From assembly GCA_030848705.1 (NCBI GenBank), contig CM061244.1, positions 110,195,111-110,259,110 of the forward strand: a stretch of 64,000 nt of DNA. The letters are read 5' to 3'. The translations under genes and the position numbers were made by a program. Below, piece by piece: positions 35,990-46,976 of this stretch. This stretch comes from Heracleum sosnowskyi. Its lineage: Eukaryota; Streptophyta; Magnoliopsida; Apiales; Apiaceae. How positions within the stretch are numbered: position 1 is the first letter of the stretch; every line of letters starts with the position of its first letter. The notes under the pieces are model-generated. The model saw nothing but the letters and a program-made list of their open reading frames with translations, was not told the DNA's origin and did not search any database.

Positions 35990-37240
35990 TGTTAGGCTCA
36001 AGGCATGTCTGAACACCACTGTTAACAAGCCTACATATTGTGACTATGTCACTTTACATGACCTAGTGATTTCTATCATTGGGATATAGTATAGGTCTCT
36101 ATTGTACTTGTCTTGTTTTCATGTACTTAGCTCTATTTTGTATGCTCAAGGTTATAATGAGTTTAGTAAGTTTCTTGCATCTAGAATGTACATAGGCCAT
36201 GAAATAATTGTCCTGGTAGAAGTTCAAATTGTTCACGCAGCAGGATGGAAGTGAATAAGGCCTCGAATAAATAAGTTGCAGAAATTTGTCTAAGTCTCTA
36301 GATCGTGAAGTCAAAATAAGCTATGTCGTGAAGTCATCAAAATCCATGTCGTGAAGTACTGAGATCGCATAGTCCAAAATGAACTATGTCGTGAAGTCTT
36401 CAAGACTCATGTCGTGAAGTTGAGATCGCAAAGTCAAAATGTACTAGATCGTGAAGTCTTCAAAAAGGCAATATCATGAAGTCTTCAAAGACTATATCGT
36501 GAAGTCTTCAAAGGCTATATCGTGAAGTCAGAAATATGCCATATCGCATACTCCTAAAATACCCATATAGCAAAGTCTCAAATGTTCTATGTCGACAAGT
36601 CACAGGATAAGGAGTATGTTGGAGTTCACGATGTCAACACTTAGACGATTTACAACAAGACAAATCAAGGTACAAATTCAAAGTTCAAATGAGACAAATA
36701 CTGGAGCATCTGTTATGGTTAAGTGGTCCAAAGACAGATGGCAAATCTACAGCAAAACTTGGAGAGAAAGAATAGAGACAAGAAGCTACAAATACGGGAT
36801 AGGACAACAGAAAGCAAGTGGTCCTTCCTGACACAGTTAACCTCTTATGGAAGAACAAGTGGGAGTTACAGTTAAGGGGTAGCTGTGTAAATAGGAGTGT
36901 GCACCAGTTTGTATAGGATATATATATTGTGCACACCCTATTGTTAGCTGTAAGAGAGATATAAACAGAAATATTCGAGCACTCTTTTCTCTGTAAGAAA
37001 ACAAGATAACACTGTTCTTGTTTAGAAGCCAGAATTTCACTTGTGAAATTTGGAAGCTGTAGTATTTGATTTACTTAATACAACGTAGATTAAAGTGATT
37101 GTGTGTGTGTTCTGGTTATTTTATTCCGCATTTTCATACAACACAATCTAACATAGCTTTTTAGTTTCAAGAAAACGAAAAACATTCAAACTATCCATTT
37201 ACCCCCCTGTCTAGTTTCTTAGTGATAATCATATCTAACA
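35990..37240 (+). repeat. 3' LTR of the copia element
   Basis: Starts TGTTAGGCTC after the PPT and ends ATATCTAACA, giving a TGTTAG...CTAACA inverted end. An alternative end at 37153 (AATCTAACA) is possible. I prefer 37240 because Helitron-type sequence resumes right after it. A TATA-like GGATATATATATTG is at 36918-36931. A TCGTGAAGTC motif array spans 36300-36600. Confidence 0.7.
36300..36600 (+). repeat. TCGTGAAGTC motif array in the copia LTR
   Basis: About a dozen copies of (TA)TCGTGAAGTC or close forms (ATCGCATAGTC, ATCGCAAAGTC, GTCGACAAGTC) at 15-35-bp spacing. This is the reverse complement of the 23640-24050 array. Confidence 0.75.
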
Positions 37241-37819
37241 AAAACCCATGACTTTTTCTATTTCTCCAACCAAATTTCCTCCTTTAATTTGTAAAAATAT
37301 CACGGATAATTACTTTTTTTTTTTACCTAAAACATGTTATTTTTTCTATTTTTCTTACTAAAACCCCTCCTTTTCCAAAAATATCACACACAAATCCTTA
37401 CTTATTTATTTTAAAACTTATTTTAATGCTTTTAATTATTTAAAAATATTTACATATTTTAAGCTGCCTACTTATTTATTTAATAAATATAATTAATAAA
37501 ATATTAAAACGTAATTTCTATTTGTTCTAATAAAATTTTCTCCTTTTACAAAAATATCACGGACAATTACCTTTTTCAACTAAAACATGTTACCTTTTCT
37601 ATTTTTTCTTACTAAAACCCCTCATTTTCCAAAAATATCACAAGTAAACCCTTACTTATTTATTTTAAAACCTACTTTAATACTTTTAATTATATAAAAA
37701 AGTTTACATATTTTAACATGCCTATTTTTTTAACAAATGCAATTAATAAAATATTAAAACTTAAAAAATAAAATAACAAATATTAAAACAATCCGTGCAT
37801 CGCACGGGTTTTAAGCTAG
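37241..37819 (+). mobile_element. Helitron-like 3' part
   Basis: Helitron-type body (AAAAATATCACGG, AACTAAAACATGTTACC) ending with CCGTGCATCGCACGG, then GTTTTAAG and CTAG (37816-37819). The 5' part is lost or lies across the copia insertion. Confidence 0.65.
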
Positions 37820-38668
37820 TATTATTATAGACGAAACATTAAAAGTTTGGTCGGTACGGTACCTGTTTTTTGGTACTTCGTGATTTTACTTAATTACCCT
37901 TACTTATCAATAAAAAAATATTATTAAATAATACGGCATATTTATAATCAATTACCTTTTCAGCTAAAACATGTTATCTTTTATATTTTTTCTAACAAAA
38001 TTTCCTAATTTTACAAAAATAGCACAAAAATATCATGGGCAGTTACATTTTTTAACTAAAACATGTTACTTTTTCTATTTTTACTTAATAAAACCCCTGT
38101 TTTTCCAAAAATATCACGGGTAAACCCATAATTATTTATTTTAAACAGACAATTACCTTTTTTAACTAAACCATGTTACCTTTTCTATTTTTACTTACTA
38201 AAACCCCTCTTTTCCAAAAAGATCACGTGTAAACCCAGAATTATTTATTTTAAATAGACAATTACCTTTTTCAACTAAAACATGTTAACTTTTCTATATT
38301 TACTTACTAAAATACCCCCTTTTTCAAAAATATCACGGGTAAACTCATAATTATTTATTTTAAATGAGCAATTACCTTTTTTAACTTACATTTTCTATTT
38401 TTACTTACTAACCGCCCCTTCCCAAAATATCATGGATAACCCTATTTTAATTCTATTTTTAATTACTAAAATCCTTCCTTTTCCAAAAATATCATGGGTA
38501 AATCAATAATGATTTATTTTGAAACCTATTTTAATGTTTTAATTTTTTTAAGAGTTTACCTATTTTGACATGTTTACTTATTTATTTTTACCAAATGTAA
38601 TTAATGAAATATTGTAACGTAAAAAAACTATTTAAAATAATTCGTGCATCGCACGAGTTTTAAGCTAG
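37820..38668 (+). mobile_element. Helitron-like unit joined head to tail with the previous one
   Basis: Starts TATTATTATAGACGAAACAT directly after the preceding CTAG. It ends with TTCGTGCATCGCACGAG, then TTTTAAG and CTAG (38665-38668) followed by T. The interior contains several ~100-bp imperfect repeats of the AACTAAAACATGTTAC / AAAAATATCACGGGTAAAC pair. Confidence 0.65.
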
Positions 38669-39646
38669 TATTATATATAAGGATTTAATTTTGATATTAT
38701 CTTTTATGTTTGTTATATGTAAAATAATATAATTATAATTTGTATGAATCAAATTGTTATCTTACTTCATTATAAATTCTTTCATGTACATGACATCTCT
38801 TACGTGGTCGGTCCACGTGTATTATTGCTAGTATTGTATACATGAGCATTATATTGATAATTTTTAATATTTTAATCGATATGAATTGTTATCTTAATAT
38901 TTGGTTTAACAATTATTATCTAACTGGAACTACCGATATTTAAGAATTTGTACATAATTTTTTTTAAAAAATTATCAAAATACATTTTTTAGTACTTAAA
39001 TATAATCCCATTATTAATCAAATATACTTTTTAATATTAGATATAACAATTCTCATATATCTATTTAAGATCTAACGATAATTATTAATTTGGTCGTATA
39101 ATGATCGTACACAGACCAGATCGATTTGAATTTTTTTTAAATTGATTTTAATATTTTATTGAAATTAACATAGAATTTCTAAATTTAAAGGGATCAGGAA
39201 AAAAATTTAATTGGTGCTACAATAATAAAAAAAATATTTATTAAAATTTAGATACTCACTTTACTATTTGGGCTCTATCTTGAGTTTTATACATCGAAAT
39301 TTGACCATTTTACATCACACGCGAAGCAAACTAAATTATCTTTAATTTAAAGATGGTTTAATAATTATTATCTAACTGGACCTACCCATAAACTAAAGAG
39401 TAAAGATAATTACGAATTTTTACATAAAGATTTATATTCAATATAGAAAACCCATTTATAATTGATTTAAATTATTAAAATATACCTTTTAGTATTTAAA
39501 TATAATCCTACTATTCATCAATACACTTTTTAATATTAGATCCAACGGTCCTCATCTATTTATTTAAGATCTAACGACTCTTATTAATTTGGTGGTGGAC
39601 CGACTACCAAAGTTTTGGATAACATCCCTCCAACGCTTATTATATA
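38669..39646 (-). mobile_element. Helitron-type debris with a minus-strand 5' end
   Basis: 39571-39646 is the reverse complement of the 5' region type seen at 15906 (minus strand: TATATAATAAGCGTTGGAGG). A related segment repeats at 39040-39110. No gene. Confidence 0.45.
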
Positions 39647-40640
39647 CTAGCTTATAACCCGTGCGAAGCACGGACTTCTTTCAATATAATATAATATATT
39701 TTTTATAGTAAAAATATTTTTTTATAGTATTTGTTTATATTAATAATAGAATATATTGAATAGAGTATAATTGACATTTTTATTAAGAAGATATAGTGTT
39801 TCATATTTTTTAGAATGTATTAATAATTGATATATATATATAATAGTAAGATGATAGAATTAAAAAAAGAGGCAATATTAATGATTGAAAAATATATTAT
39901 ACTAAATTTTATTTTTAGACATGTTATCAAAGATAATATATTTTCATTAAAAGGTAATGTGTTTTAATTATAAAATATAATCGGCTAGTTACTATATTTT
40001 ATTATTGTTTTAGAATGTATTAATAATTGAAAGATGTATAATATTAAGAAGATATATATTTGAAAAAGATAATATTAACGATTGAAATATATATTAATTT
40101 TTATTTTTAGGGGTGTTATCAAAGATAATATATTTTCATTAAAAGGTAATATGTTTTAATTATAAAAGATAATTGCCTAGTTACTATATTTTATATTAAT
40201 CTATTGTTTGCTATTTTTATATTATTATTTATTTATTAAATAGAATAAATGATCGAAAACAAAAAGTTTCAATATTTTGACTATTTTTGGAAAATAAGAG
40301 ATTTTCAATGTTTTGGCTATTTTTGAAAAATGAGAGATTTCAGTAAGGACAAATAGAAAATGTAACATGTTGAAAACCATACCTTTCAATATTTGTCTAT
40401 TTCCGGAAAAGAAGAGATTTCATTACGGACAAATAGAAAAAATAACATGTTTTATTGAAAAAAGTAATTATGCATGATATTTTTGAAAAAAGAGTGAATT
40501 CTGTAAGAAAAAAAAATAGATTTTCAATGTTTTAATTATAAAAGGAAATTAGCTAGTTACTATTTTTATATTATTAAATTATTTTTTTAATTAGAATAAA
40601 TGACCGAAAATCGAAAACCTAAAATTTAAATGTTTCGGCT
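39647..40640 (-). mobile_element. Minus-strand Helitron-like unit
   Basis: On the minus strand it ends with CCGTGCTTCGCACGGG, then TTATAAG and CTAG (39647-39650), with the flanking T at 39646. The body is the reverse complement of the usual Helitron-type wording (e.g. GAGATTTCAGTAAGGACAAA). Its 5' limit fades into the TA repeat at 40640. Confidence 0.55.
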
Positions 40641-40643
40641 ATT

Positions 40644-40752
40644 ATATAATGGTATATATATATATATAATGGTATATATATATAATGGTGTATATATATA
40701 ATGATATATATATACCATTATATATATAATGGTATATATATATATATATATA
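40644..40752. repeat. TA-rich palindromic microsatellite
   Basis: Repeats of TATATATAATGG on both strands. 40704-40743 is a perfect 40-bp palindrome centred between 40723 and 40724 (core ACCATTATATATATAATGGT), able to form a cruciform. Confidence 0.8.
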
Positions 40753-41484
40753 AATACTATGATGTAATAGACGAAATATTAAAAGTTTGGTCGGTCGTTG
40801 GTCGGTACGGTACATTGTGATTTTACTTAATTACCCTTACTTATTTATAGAAATATATTACTAAATAATAATATTGCCGATTTATAATCAATTAACTTTT
40901 TCACCTAAAATACATTATATTTTCTAAAACATTCTCCTACTTTTTCAAATATATCACGGACAATTACCTTTTTAACTAAAACAGGTTAGTTTTTCTATTT
41001 TTCCTTACTAAAACCCTCCTTTTCGAAAAATATCCCGGGCAAACCTTTAGTTATTTATTTTTAAACATATTTTAATATTATAATTATTTGTTTAAAATTA
41101 CCTATTTTAACATGCCTACTTATTTTTCTTAACAAATGCAATTACTAAAAATATTAAAAATATAAATGATCAAATACCTATTTATAACCAATTACCTTTT
41201 CAGCTAAAACACATTATAGATTTTTTCTAACAAAGTCCCTCATTTTCTAAATATATCACGAAAAATTACCTTTTTCAACTTACTTTTTCTATTTTTCTCA
41301 CTAAAATCCATTCTTTTTCTAAATATATCACGGACAAACCCTTTACGTATTTATTTTAAAACGTATTTAAATATTTTTAACTATTAAATTTTAAAACCTC
41401 ATTTTTCAAAAATATCACGGGCATTTTCCTTTTTTAAACTAAATATATATGTTACATTTTTTATTTTTTCTTATTAAAACCCTT
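40753..41484 (+). mobile_element. Helitron-like 5' part
   Basis: A degenerate 5' end (AATACTATGATGTAATAGAC then GAAATATTAAAAGTTTGGTC) and a body like 16206-16983. It stops where the gypsy LTR begins at 41485; no 3' hairpin is seen. Confidence 0.55.
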
Positions 41485-42892
41485 TGTTATGGATTAAAAA
41501 GTGTACTAGTAAATTAATTGTTGGGATTTAAGAGAGCTTCGAGCTTTAATGGCTGCTCTTATGTTTCGTGACTAAATCGGTCCTCACAAGATGCCTACGT
41601 ATCTCAATCAGTGCTGAGAATCAAGCCAAAGACGTAGTTCTATTGTGAAGGAGCTGGGTCCTTATATAGGCGTCTGGAGCCTCATATTTAGAGTAAGTTT
41701 AGGAGACTTAGCGAATAAGTCTCCATTTTGATAATGGATAAACATTGTATTTCTTGATGGACAAGACTTTTCCTTGTTGATAAGGACTGTGACTCATTAT
41801 TTCTTGTAATTGGGATTCTGGATCCTTCTTTGATGAATTTACCATATTTTGGACTCCTTTGATGTGCTGTATATTTTCCCTATTTATTAATTACGAAATT
41901 AATAAATAATTAGGGTCTTGGGCCTTGTTTATTGGGCCGTATTCTTGGACCATTCTAGGTCTAATTAATGTATCATTAATTATATTTCTAGAATTACTTT
42001 TCTGTCCATATCATTTGCCCCCCAACTTCTGGGAAAATCTCCCTGGGGTTTTTGTAGAAGTTATTGCGTATTTTTCCTCAAAATATTCTATTTTTAAGGG
42101 CATTTTCGACCTCAAAATTGACCTCAAACTAGGTCCTTTTCGACCAGGATTTCGACCTCAAAATTGGTTTTTTCGCCCAGGATTTCGACCTCAAAATAGG
42201 TCTTTTTCGACCAGGATTTCGACCTCAAAATAGGTCTTTTTCGACCAGGATTTCGACCTCAACTGGTATGAGGTCGAAGGTTTCGACCTCATTTTTCAGT
42301 TCTTTTTCGACCTCAAGTCTTCGAACAGGAATCCACTTATTTTCGACCTCAAACTAGTATGAGGTCGAAGGATTTGAGCTCATTTTTTCGTGTATTTTCG
42401 ACCTCGAGCCTTCGACCTCGCATCTATTTATTTTCAACCTCATTTCGGTACGAGGTCGATGAATTCGATGTCGTTTTTCTGTGTTTTTTCGACCTCGATC
42501 GTTCGAACTCGATCTAAGGTCTTTTCGATCTCAAACCAACTTCTTTTCGATCTCATTTTGGTGCGAGGTCGATGGATTCGACCTCGGTTTCCCATATATT
42601 TTTTATCTCAATTGTTCGACCTTAATCTAAGGTCTTTTCGACCTCAAATCTATTACTTTTCGACCTCAATCTAAGGTCTTTTCGACCTCAAATGGGTGCG
42701 AGGTCGATGGATTCAATTGTTTTCGATTTTGGTCGTTCGATCTTGATTTAAGGTCTTTTCGACCTCAATTTTCATTGGGCTTTGATTTTGTTTGTGCCTC
42801 AAACTTTATTGGGCCTTAATTTGTATTTGAACTTTATTCATTTTTGGGCCTTAATTTTCGAAACCCAATAAAAGATTTATGGGCTTTGACTG
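41485..42892 (-). repeat. 3' LTR (at least in part) of the Retand-type element
   Basis: The plus strand begins TGTTATGGATT, i.e. the LTR's 3' end ...CCATAACA on the element strand. It holds the CAAGATGCCTACGTATCTCA stretch that I associate with LTRs of this group, and a CTTATATAGG TATA-like box at 41650-41659. The right-hand limit is unknown; LTR sequence may resume after the solo LTR at 44446. Confidence 0.55.
42093..42775. repeat. TTTTCGACCTCAA motif array
   Basis: Over 30 copies of TTCGACCTC, TCGACCTCAAA and their reverse complement GAGGTCGA are packed into about 680 bp inside the gypsy LTR. Larger units such as CGACCAGGATTTCGACCTCA repeat at 42140-42260. Confidence 0.85.
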
Positions 42893-44445
42893 TGTTAGTA
42901 TTAGTGCTCTAGAGACAATACTTTTATGTTTTAAAGAAAACATTTTATTATTATAAATTATGTTTTATTGATTATTGTTATTATTTTATTATGTCTTTAT
43001 TTACTGCGTTATAAATGTTAGCATAATAAATGTCCTTGGAATTATGATACGTATTCGATATCTTTAAGTATGTGACTTAAAAATGAGATTATATGAATAG
43101 TATCTTTATTCCTAAATATCCCTAGTCGAGTGTTATTATTTAAGGACAATAATAATACACAGAGACTAGTATGTTTGTTGACTGATGACCACATCTCATT
43201 GGTCATAGGTATGGTGATACTAAAGTCAAAACATAGGTGTATGTAAGAGTACATGACACTGGATTGACCCACCGTGAGATTACACATGTTAATAGTGTCA
43301 TAAGTAATTCTCACTGTGATAATGGTGTAATGATCCTTAGACCTGAAATCATTATATTTTTATACGAGAATTAATATACTTTGATTACATTAAAAGTTAC
43401 CTTTGACCGGGTGATGATAAAAGTGGACATTGGGTATATTATGAATCGTATGAGAAATATGAATGATCTAGATGGGATTTAACCCTCCTAATTTTAGGAG
43501 CGATATTATTGGCCTCTTGTTTGAGTGAGACTAAGAAATGCACGGCCGTGCTCAAATGTTGATTTGATTTATTAGTCTACTCATCGATCAAGAAAACTAA
43601 GATTAAATTATCAAGAGGATGACACATTACATGCCTCGAGTTTAATCTATAATATTAAGGTTAAAGGGATTATATTACATGGAACATTATTCACGAAAGG
43701 CTTAATCGAATCACCGATTTAATTATTATTACTTGGGTGACAATGATGTATTACTAGATGCCGCTCATTGTTTACAATTTTAATTAGTTATTAAAATTGT
43801 TACCAACGTAATAATAACCTACAGGGTCACACACAAAGAACGCTTGAAGGAGAAATAATTTAAATTATGAATTTAAATTTAAATAAGTAATTTATTCTAT
43901 TTATAATATTAATTAAGTATGACTTGATTAATTATTTAAATAGAAAATGGAATTACTTAAACTAATTCTGAAATTAGTTATTAATTAATTAAGTGCGACT
44001 TAATTAAATAATAAATTGGAATTTCGGATTAGTATTTTATTATAATTGGATTATAATTAGAAAACTTATTTTCCTCTCTATATAAACTCTCAAAGAGGGA
44101 TGATTTTAATGTGGAAAAACGTTTTTATATTAAAACCCTAGCCTCTTATGAGAGCAAGAAAAGAGAGAGAGAAAGAAGCAGTTTTCGGGTGCTAGTACAC
44201 ATCAATCCTTCAAGAAAAGCGTTCGTGTGGATACGTAGAGCGTAGATCGCGAGAGCGGGATACGTGGTGATTGAACAAGCTTTGGATCACCATTAATCTT
44301 CCATTAATGAACTGTTAAAGCGTTTTAAGGTAAAACACTAATCTCCGAATTAAATCTTTTGTTTTCGCATGGATCCTGCGGAGGGGTTTCAAATTTTGAT
44401 TTATTTTTACGTTTTCCGTTGCGTTTATGTGCTCGAAACCCTTCA
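42893..44445. mobile_element. Solo LTR (1553 bp) with TSD GACTG
   Basis: Begins TGTTAGTATTAGTG and ends CGAAACCCTTCA. A perfect 5-bp target duplication GACTG lies at 42888-42892 and 44446-44450. No internal coding sequence, PBS or PPT is present, so it is an LTR left by recombination. The family is unassigned. Strand is probably plus. Confidence 0.8.
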
Positions 44446-44502
44446 GACTGGCCATAGTCGGTTGCCCTTCTCTTGACCGGTTGGGTGACCGGCTGTTTTG
44501 GT

Positions 44503-44510
44503 TATAAAAG
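44503..44510 (+). promoter_or_regulatory. Candidate TATA box of the antisense extra gene
   Basis: TATAAAAG in GGTTATAAAAGAGTGGG, 312 bp before the ATG at 44822, on the strand opposite to pol. Confidence 0.45.
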
Positions 44511-44689
44511 AGTGGGATTTCCATTTCTTTCTTCACTTCATACTTTCAAATTTCTAAAAATTTCTCTTTAGCTTTTCTCTCTAGTTACTCCGTGGTGAAG
44601 CGATTTCCGGTGAGTTTTTCTCAGCCGTATTCATCTTTTTCTGGGATTGACCTTCATCGTTTGAAGATTTTCTGGGCTTGTTGTTGAAG

Positions 44690-44822
44690 ATTTGAAGATT
44701 CTGGAAATTTTCCTTGAAGATTTGAAGTTTCCTGGAAATTTTCCTTGAAGATTTGAAGTTTTCTGGGTTTTGTACTTTGAAGTTTTTGAAGATTCTGAAT
44801 ATTTGCTTTGAAGATTTGAAGA
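44690..44822 (+). repeat. GAAGATTTGAAG tandem repeats in the leader
   Basis: TTGAAGATTTGAAG recurs six times, including two adjacent ~35-bp units with GGAAATTTTCC, ending at the ATG of the extra gene. Confidence 0.8.
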
Positions 44823-46682
44823 TGTCTGATCGTGCTGCTCAACGCCTTCAAAAAATGAATCAAGCTTTGAAGAGAGGTATCACTATTCGTTCTTCTCATA
44901 TGTCTTTACAAGATATGATTATTGAACGTGGTGACGATTATCCCTCCGTGTCCCATCTAGACTCTTTTGATTGCAGTAATAAATTCCATGAAGTTGATAA
45001 AATTTTGGACTATAACAAAATGTATAGAGTTAAAGCCCCCTATAGACTTATCCCAGCTAGCCCAGGAGATCGTTCCTGCCATTGGCGTCCTGATGCTCTC
45101 TGCATTTATAAGGACGCCATTGTTGCAGGACTTAGGTTTCCTTTTCACGATTTCATTCCCAAACTGATAGCAGACGTTAGGATTAATCCTTGCCAACTTC
45201 CTCCCAATGCTTGGAGGATTATAATGAGTTTTATAGTTCTTTGTTTAAAGAACAACTTTCCTCTTTCTGTAGCTTTATTTAGGAAAATATTTCAGTTTAA
45301 AAATAGTTCCGCAATTTCCCTGGGTTGGGTTTACATTAACCATCGCCCTTCAACACCTCCCATTTTCCACCCAAAATCCATTCCTGATAACAACCCGAAA
45401 TGGAAAAATGAGTTTATGTATTTGGTTTGGGAAGGAGGGGATAGGGGCACCTTATTCCGTAGATCATTCAGTAGGGTCTCAGATGGTAGCCCCAATGATA
45501 TTGTCCTGAATGACGAGGAGGCTCATGCTTATGCCGAGCTCACTAAGGACAATTATGCTCACTGGCCTGGGAGCTCCTGGATGAGTTTCAGCTTAAGTCC
45601 CTAGGACTCTTGAGCGTATCGGACAAGGGTAACTTCCATTCCAAACTTTCTTTTATCTATCTAAGATTTTCTTATACCCACCGTTTCTTTTCTTGTGTTT
45701 TTGCAGCTGCGGCCTTTATAAATAAATCCAACGAGCCTTTAGATGGAGAAACTGCGAGGGTGAAAAGGGCTCGCTTGGGAGGCAAAGATCTTCGGGCAGC
45801 TTCAAGTGTCCCAGCCTTTTTAAGGCCTTATGAGAACACAGTTGAGGAGGTTGAGGCTTCTCCCTCAGCCAAGAGCTCTGTTTGGCGCCCCAACTGGGGT
45901 ATCAGGAAGAAGGGCACAGTTGTTGGGGTGTCCAAGCATGCTGTTGAGTGCTCTTATCACTCTCTGACTCCTTGTGACTACAAGTACTTTGTTTCTAACT
46001 CCACTCTGGAGGGAGTGGAGCATGCAGGCTCTCAGGCCCTAGCTGCGGTAAGCTTTTATTTCCTTTTCATCTTGTAGTTTACTTAATATGTTACAAATTT
46101 CTTTTTTGATTTGTACCTTGTTTGCAGACTAATTCTAACTTCCAAGGGGCTCTCTTTCAAGCCAAGGCTTGGCACTCATCTTCCGAGGCCAACCAAGGCA
46201 AGTTTGAGAAGTCTCAGGAGGAGGTAGGCTCTCTTAGGGCAACCCTGGCTAGGAGGGAGAAGGAGCTGGCTGACTCCCAAGCCGAGCTGGTTTCACTTAG
46301 GAGGGGCAAGGATGACTTTATCGATGAGTACCTTGACTCCCAGGAGTACAAGGACTTAATTGGTAAGCATGACGAGCTCCTCTTTCCAGTTCAGTTCACT
46401 AAGGGATGGGACGGCGCCTTAGCTGAAGTTCTGGAGAAGATGCCTGGATCACTTATCCTTTCTGAATTTCCAAGCCCTTATGCCCCTACCCCATTAGAGG
46501 TGGCTTTGGATGGAGAGGATGATATGGAGGAGGACGACAGGATTCTGGACCTAGGGCATTTCTCTCCTCCTGGTCAGACAGCCGGTGCTGATTCTGTAGC
46601 TACTCGCTCTGGTTCTGGTTCTGACTCAGAAGAAGAAGAGGATGACACCGTCGACAAGGGAGGAGAAGCCTATCTTATGTAG
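44822..46682 (+). CDS. Antisense extra gene of the Retand-type element (Transposase_28-like), three exons
   Basis: ATG at 44822 (MSDRAAQRLQKMNQALKRGI). Exon 1 to about 45628 contains AGLRFPFHDFIPKLIADVRI, NPCQLPPNAWRII and SVALFRKIFQFK, the pattern of the Pfam 'putative gypsy type transposon' domain (PF04195). Exon 2 is 45707-46047; exon 3, 46128-46682. GT donors at 45629 and 46048 and TTTGCAG-type acceptors rejoin the frame (DKAAAFINKS; AATNSNFQG). Exon 3 has a coiled coil (EEVGSLRATLARREKELADS) and an acidic tail ending GGEAYLM. Near 45565 one base appears lost: the frame runs to a stop at 45602, while the next frame continues sensibly (ELLDEFQLKSLGLLSVSDK). Role in the element is unknown; it may be a Gag-like or accessory protein. 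Confidence 0.75.
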
Positions 46683-46976
46683 TCTTTTCTTTTGTAGTCG
46701 TTTAGTGGCTTTTACTTATGTATTATCTGCCTTCGGGCATAACTTAACTCTTGTAAGTTTTAATTTATCATTTCGTGATTTTCCTTGAATTTTCTTGAAT
46801 GTTTGATAATGCTCAATGCATAAACTTATCATAAAAACATGAAAATGATGAATTGAATTATAACTTGAAAATGGGTTCGACCCTTACATAATACTCAAGT
46901 TTTAAAAACTTGGATTGGTTTCATCGACCTTATTTCTGCTTGTCCTAGTAGTGAGTGAGTCCAGTTAGGAAACACT
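46683..46976. other. Gap between the two convergent genes of the Retand-type element
   Basis: 294 bp separating the stop of the plus-strand extra gene from the stop of the minus-strand integrase; the two transcripts converge here. Nothing else seen. Confidence 0.6.

Larger units (their letters stand above)
22491..37240 (+). mobile_element. 5'-truncated SIRE-type copia element, split by a CACTA insertion
   Basis: Order on the plus strand: unclassified repeat-rich stretch, RNase H (22966-23454), spacer with short-motif repeats, envelope-like region (24164-25934 and 32821-35382), small acidic/basic frame (35507-35845), polypurine tract, 3' LTR (35990-37240). An extra gene after pol is the mark of the SIRE lineage of copia elements. 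5' LTR, gag, protease, integrase and most of RT are missing, so the left limit is approximate. About 6.9 kb of the span is the inserted CACTA element. Confidence 0.75.

Noticed and set aside
41925..42674. Phe/Arg-rich frames (FRPGFRPQN-type repeats)
   Set aside because: Translations of the TTCGACCTC array in the gypsy LTR.
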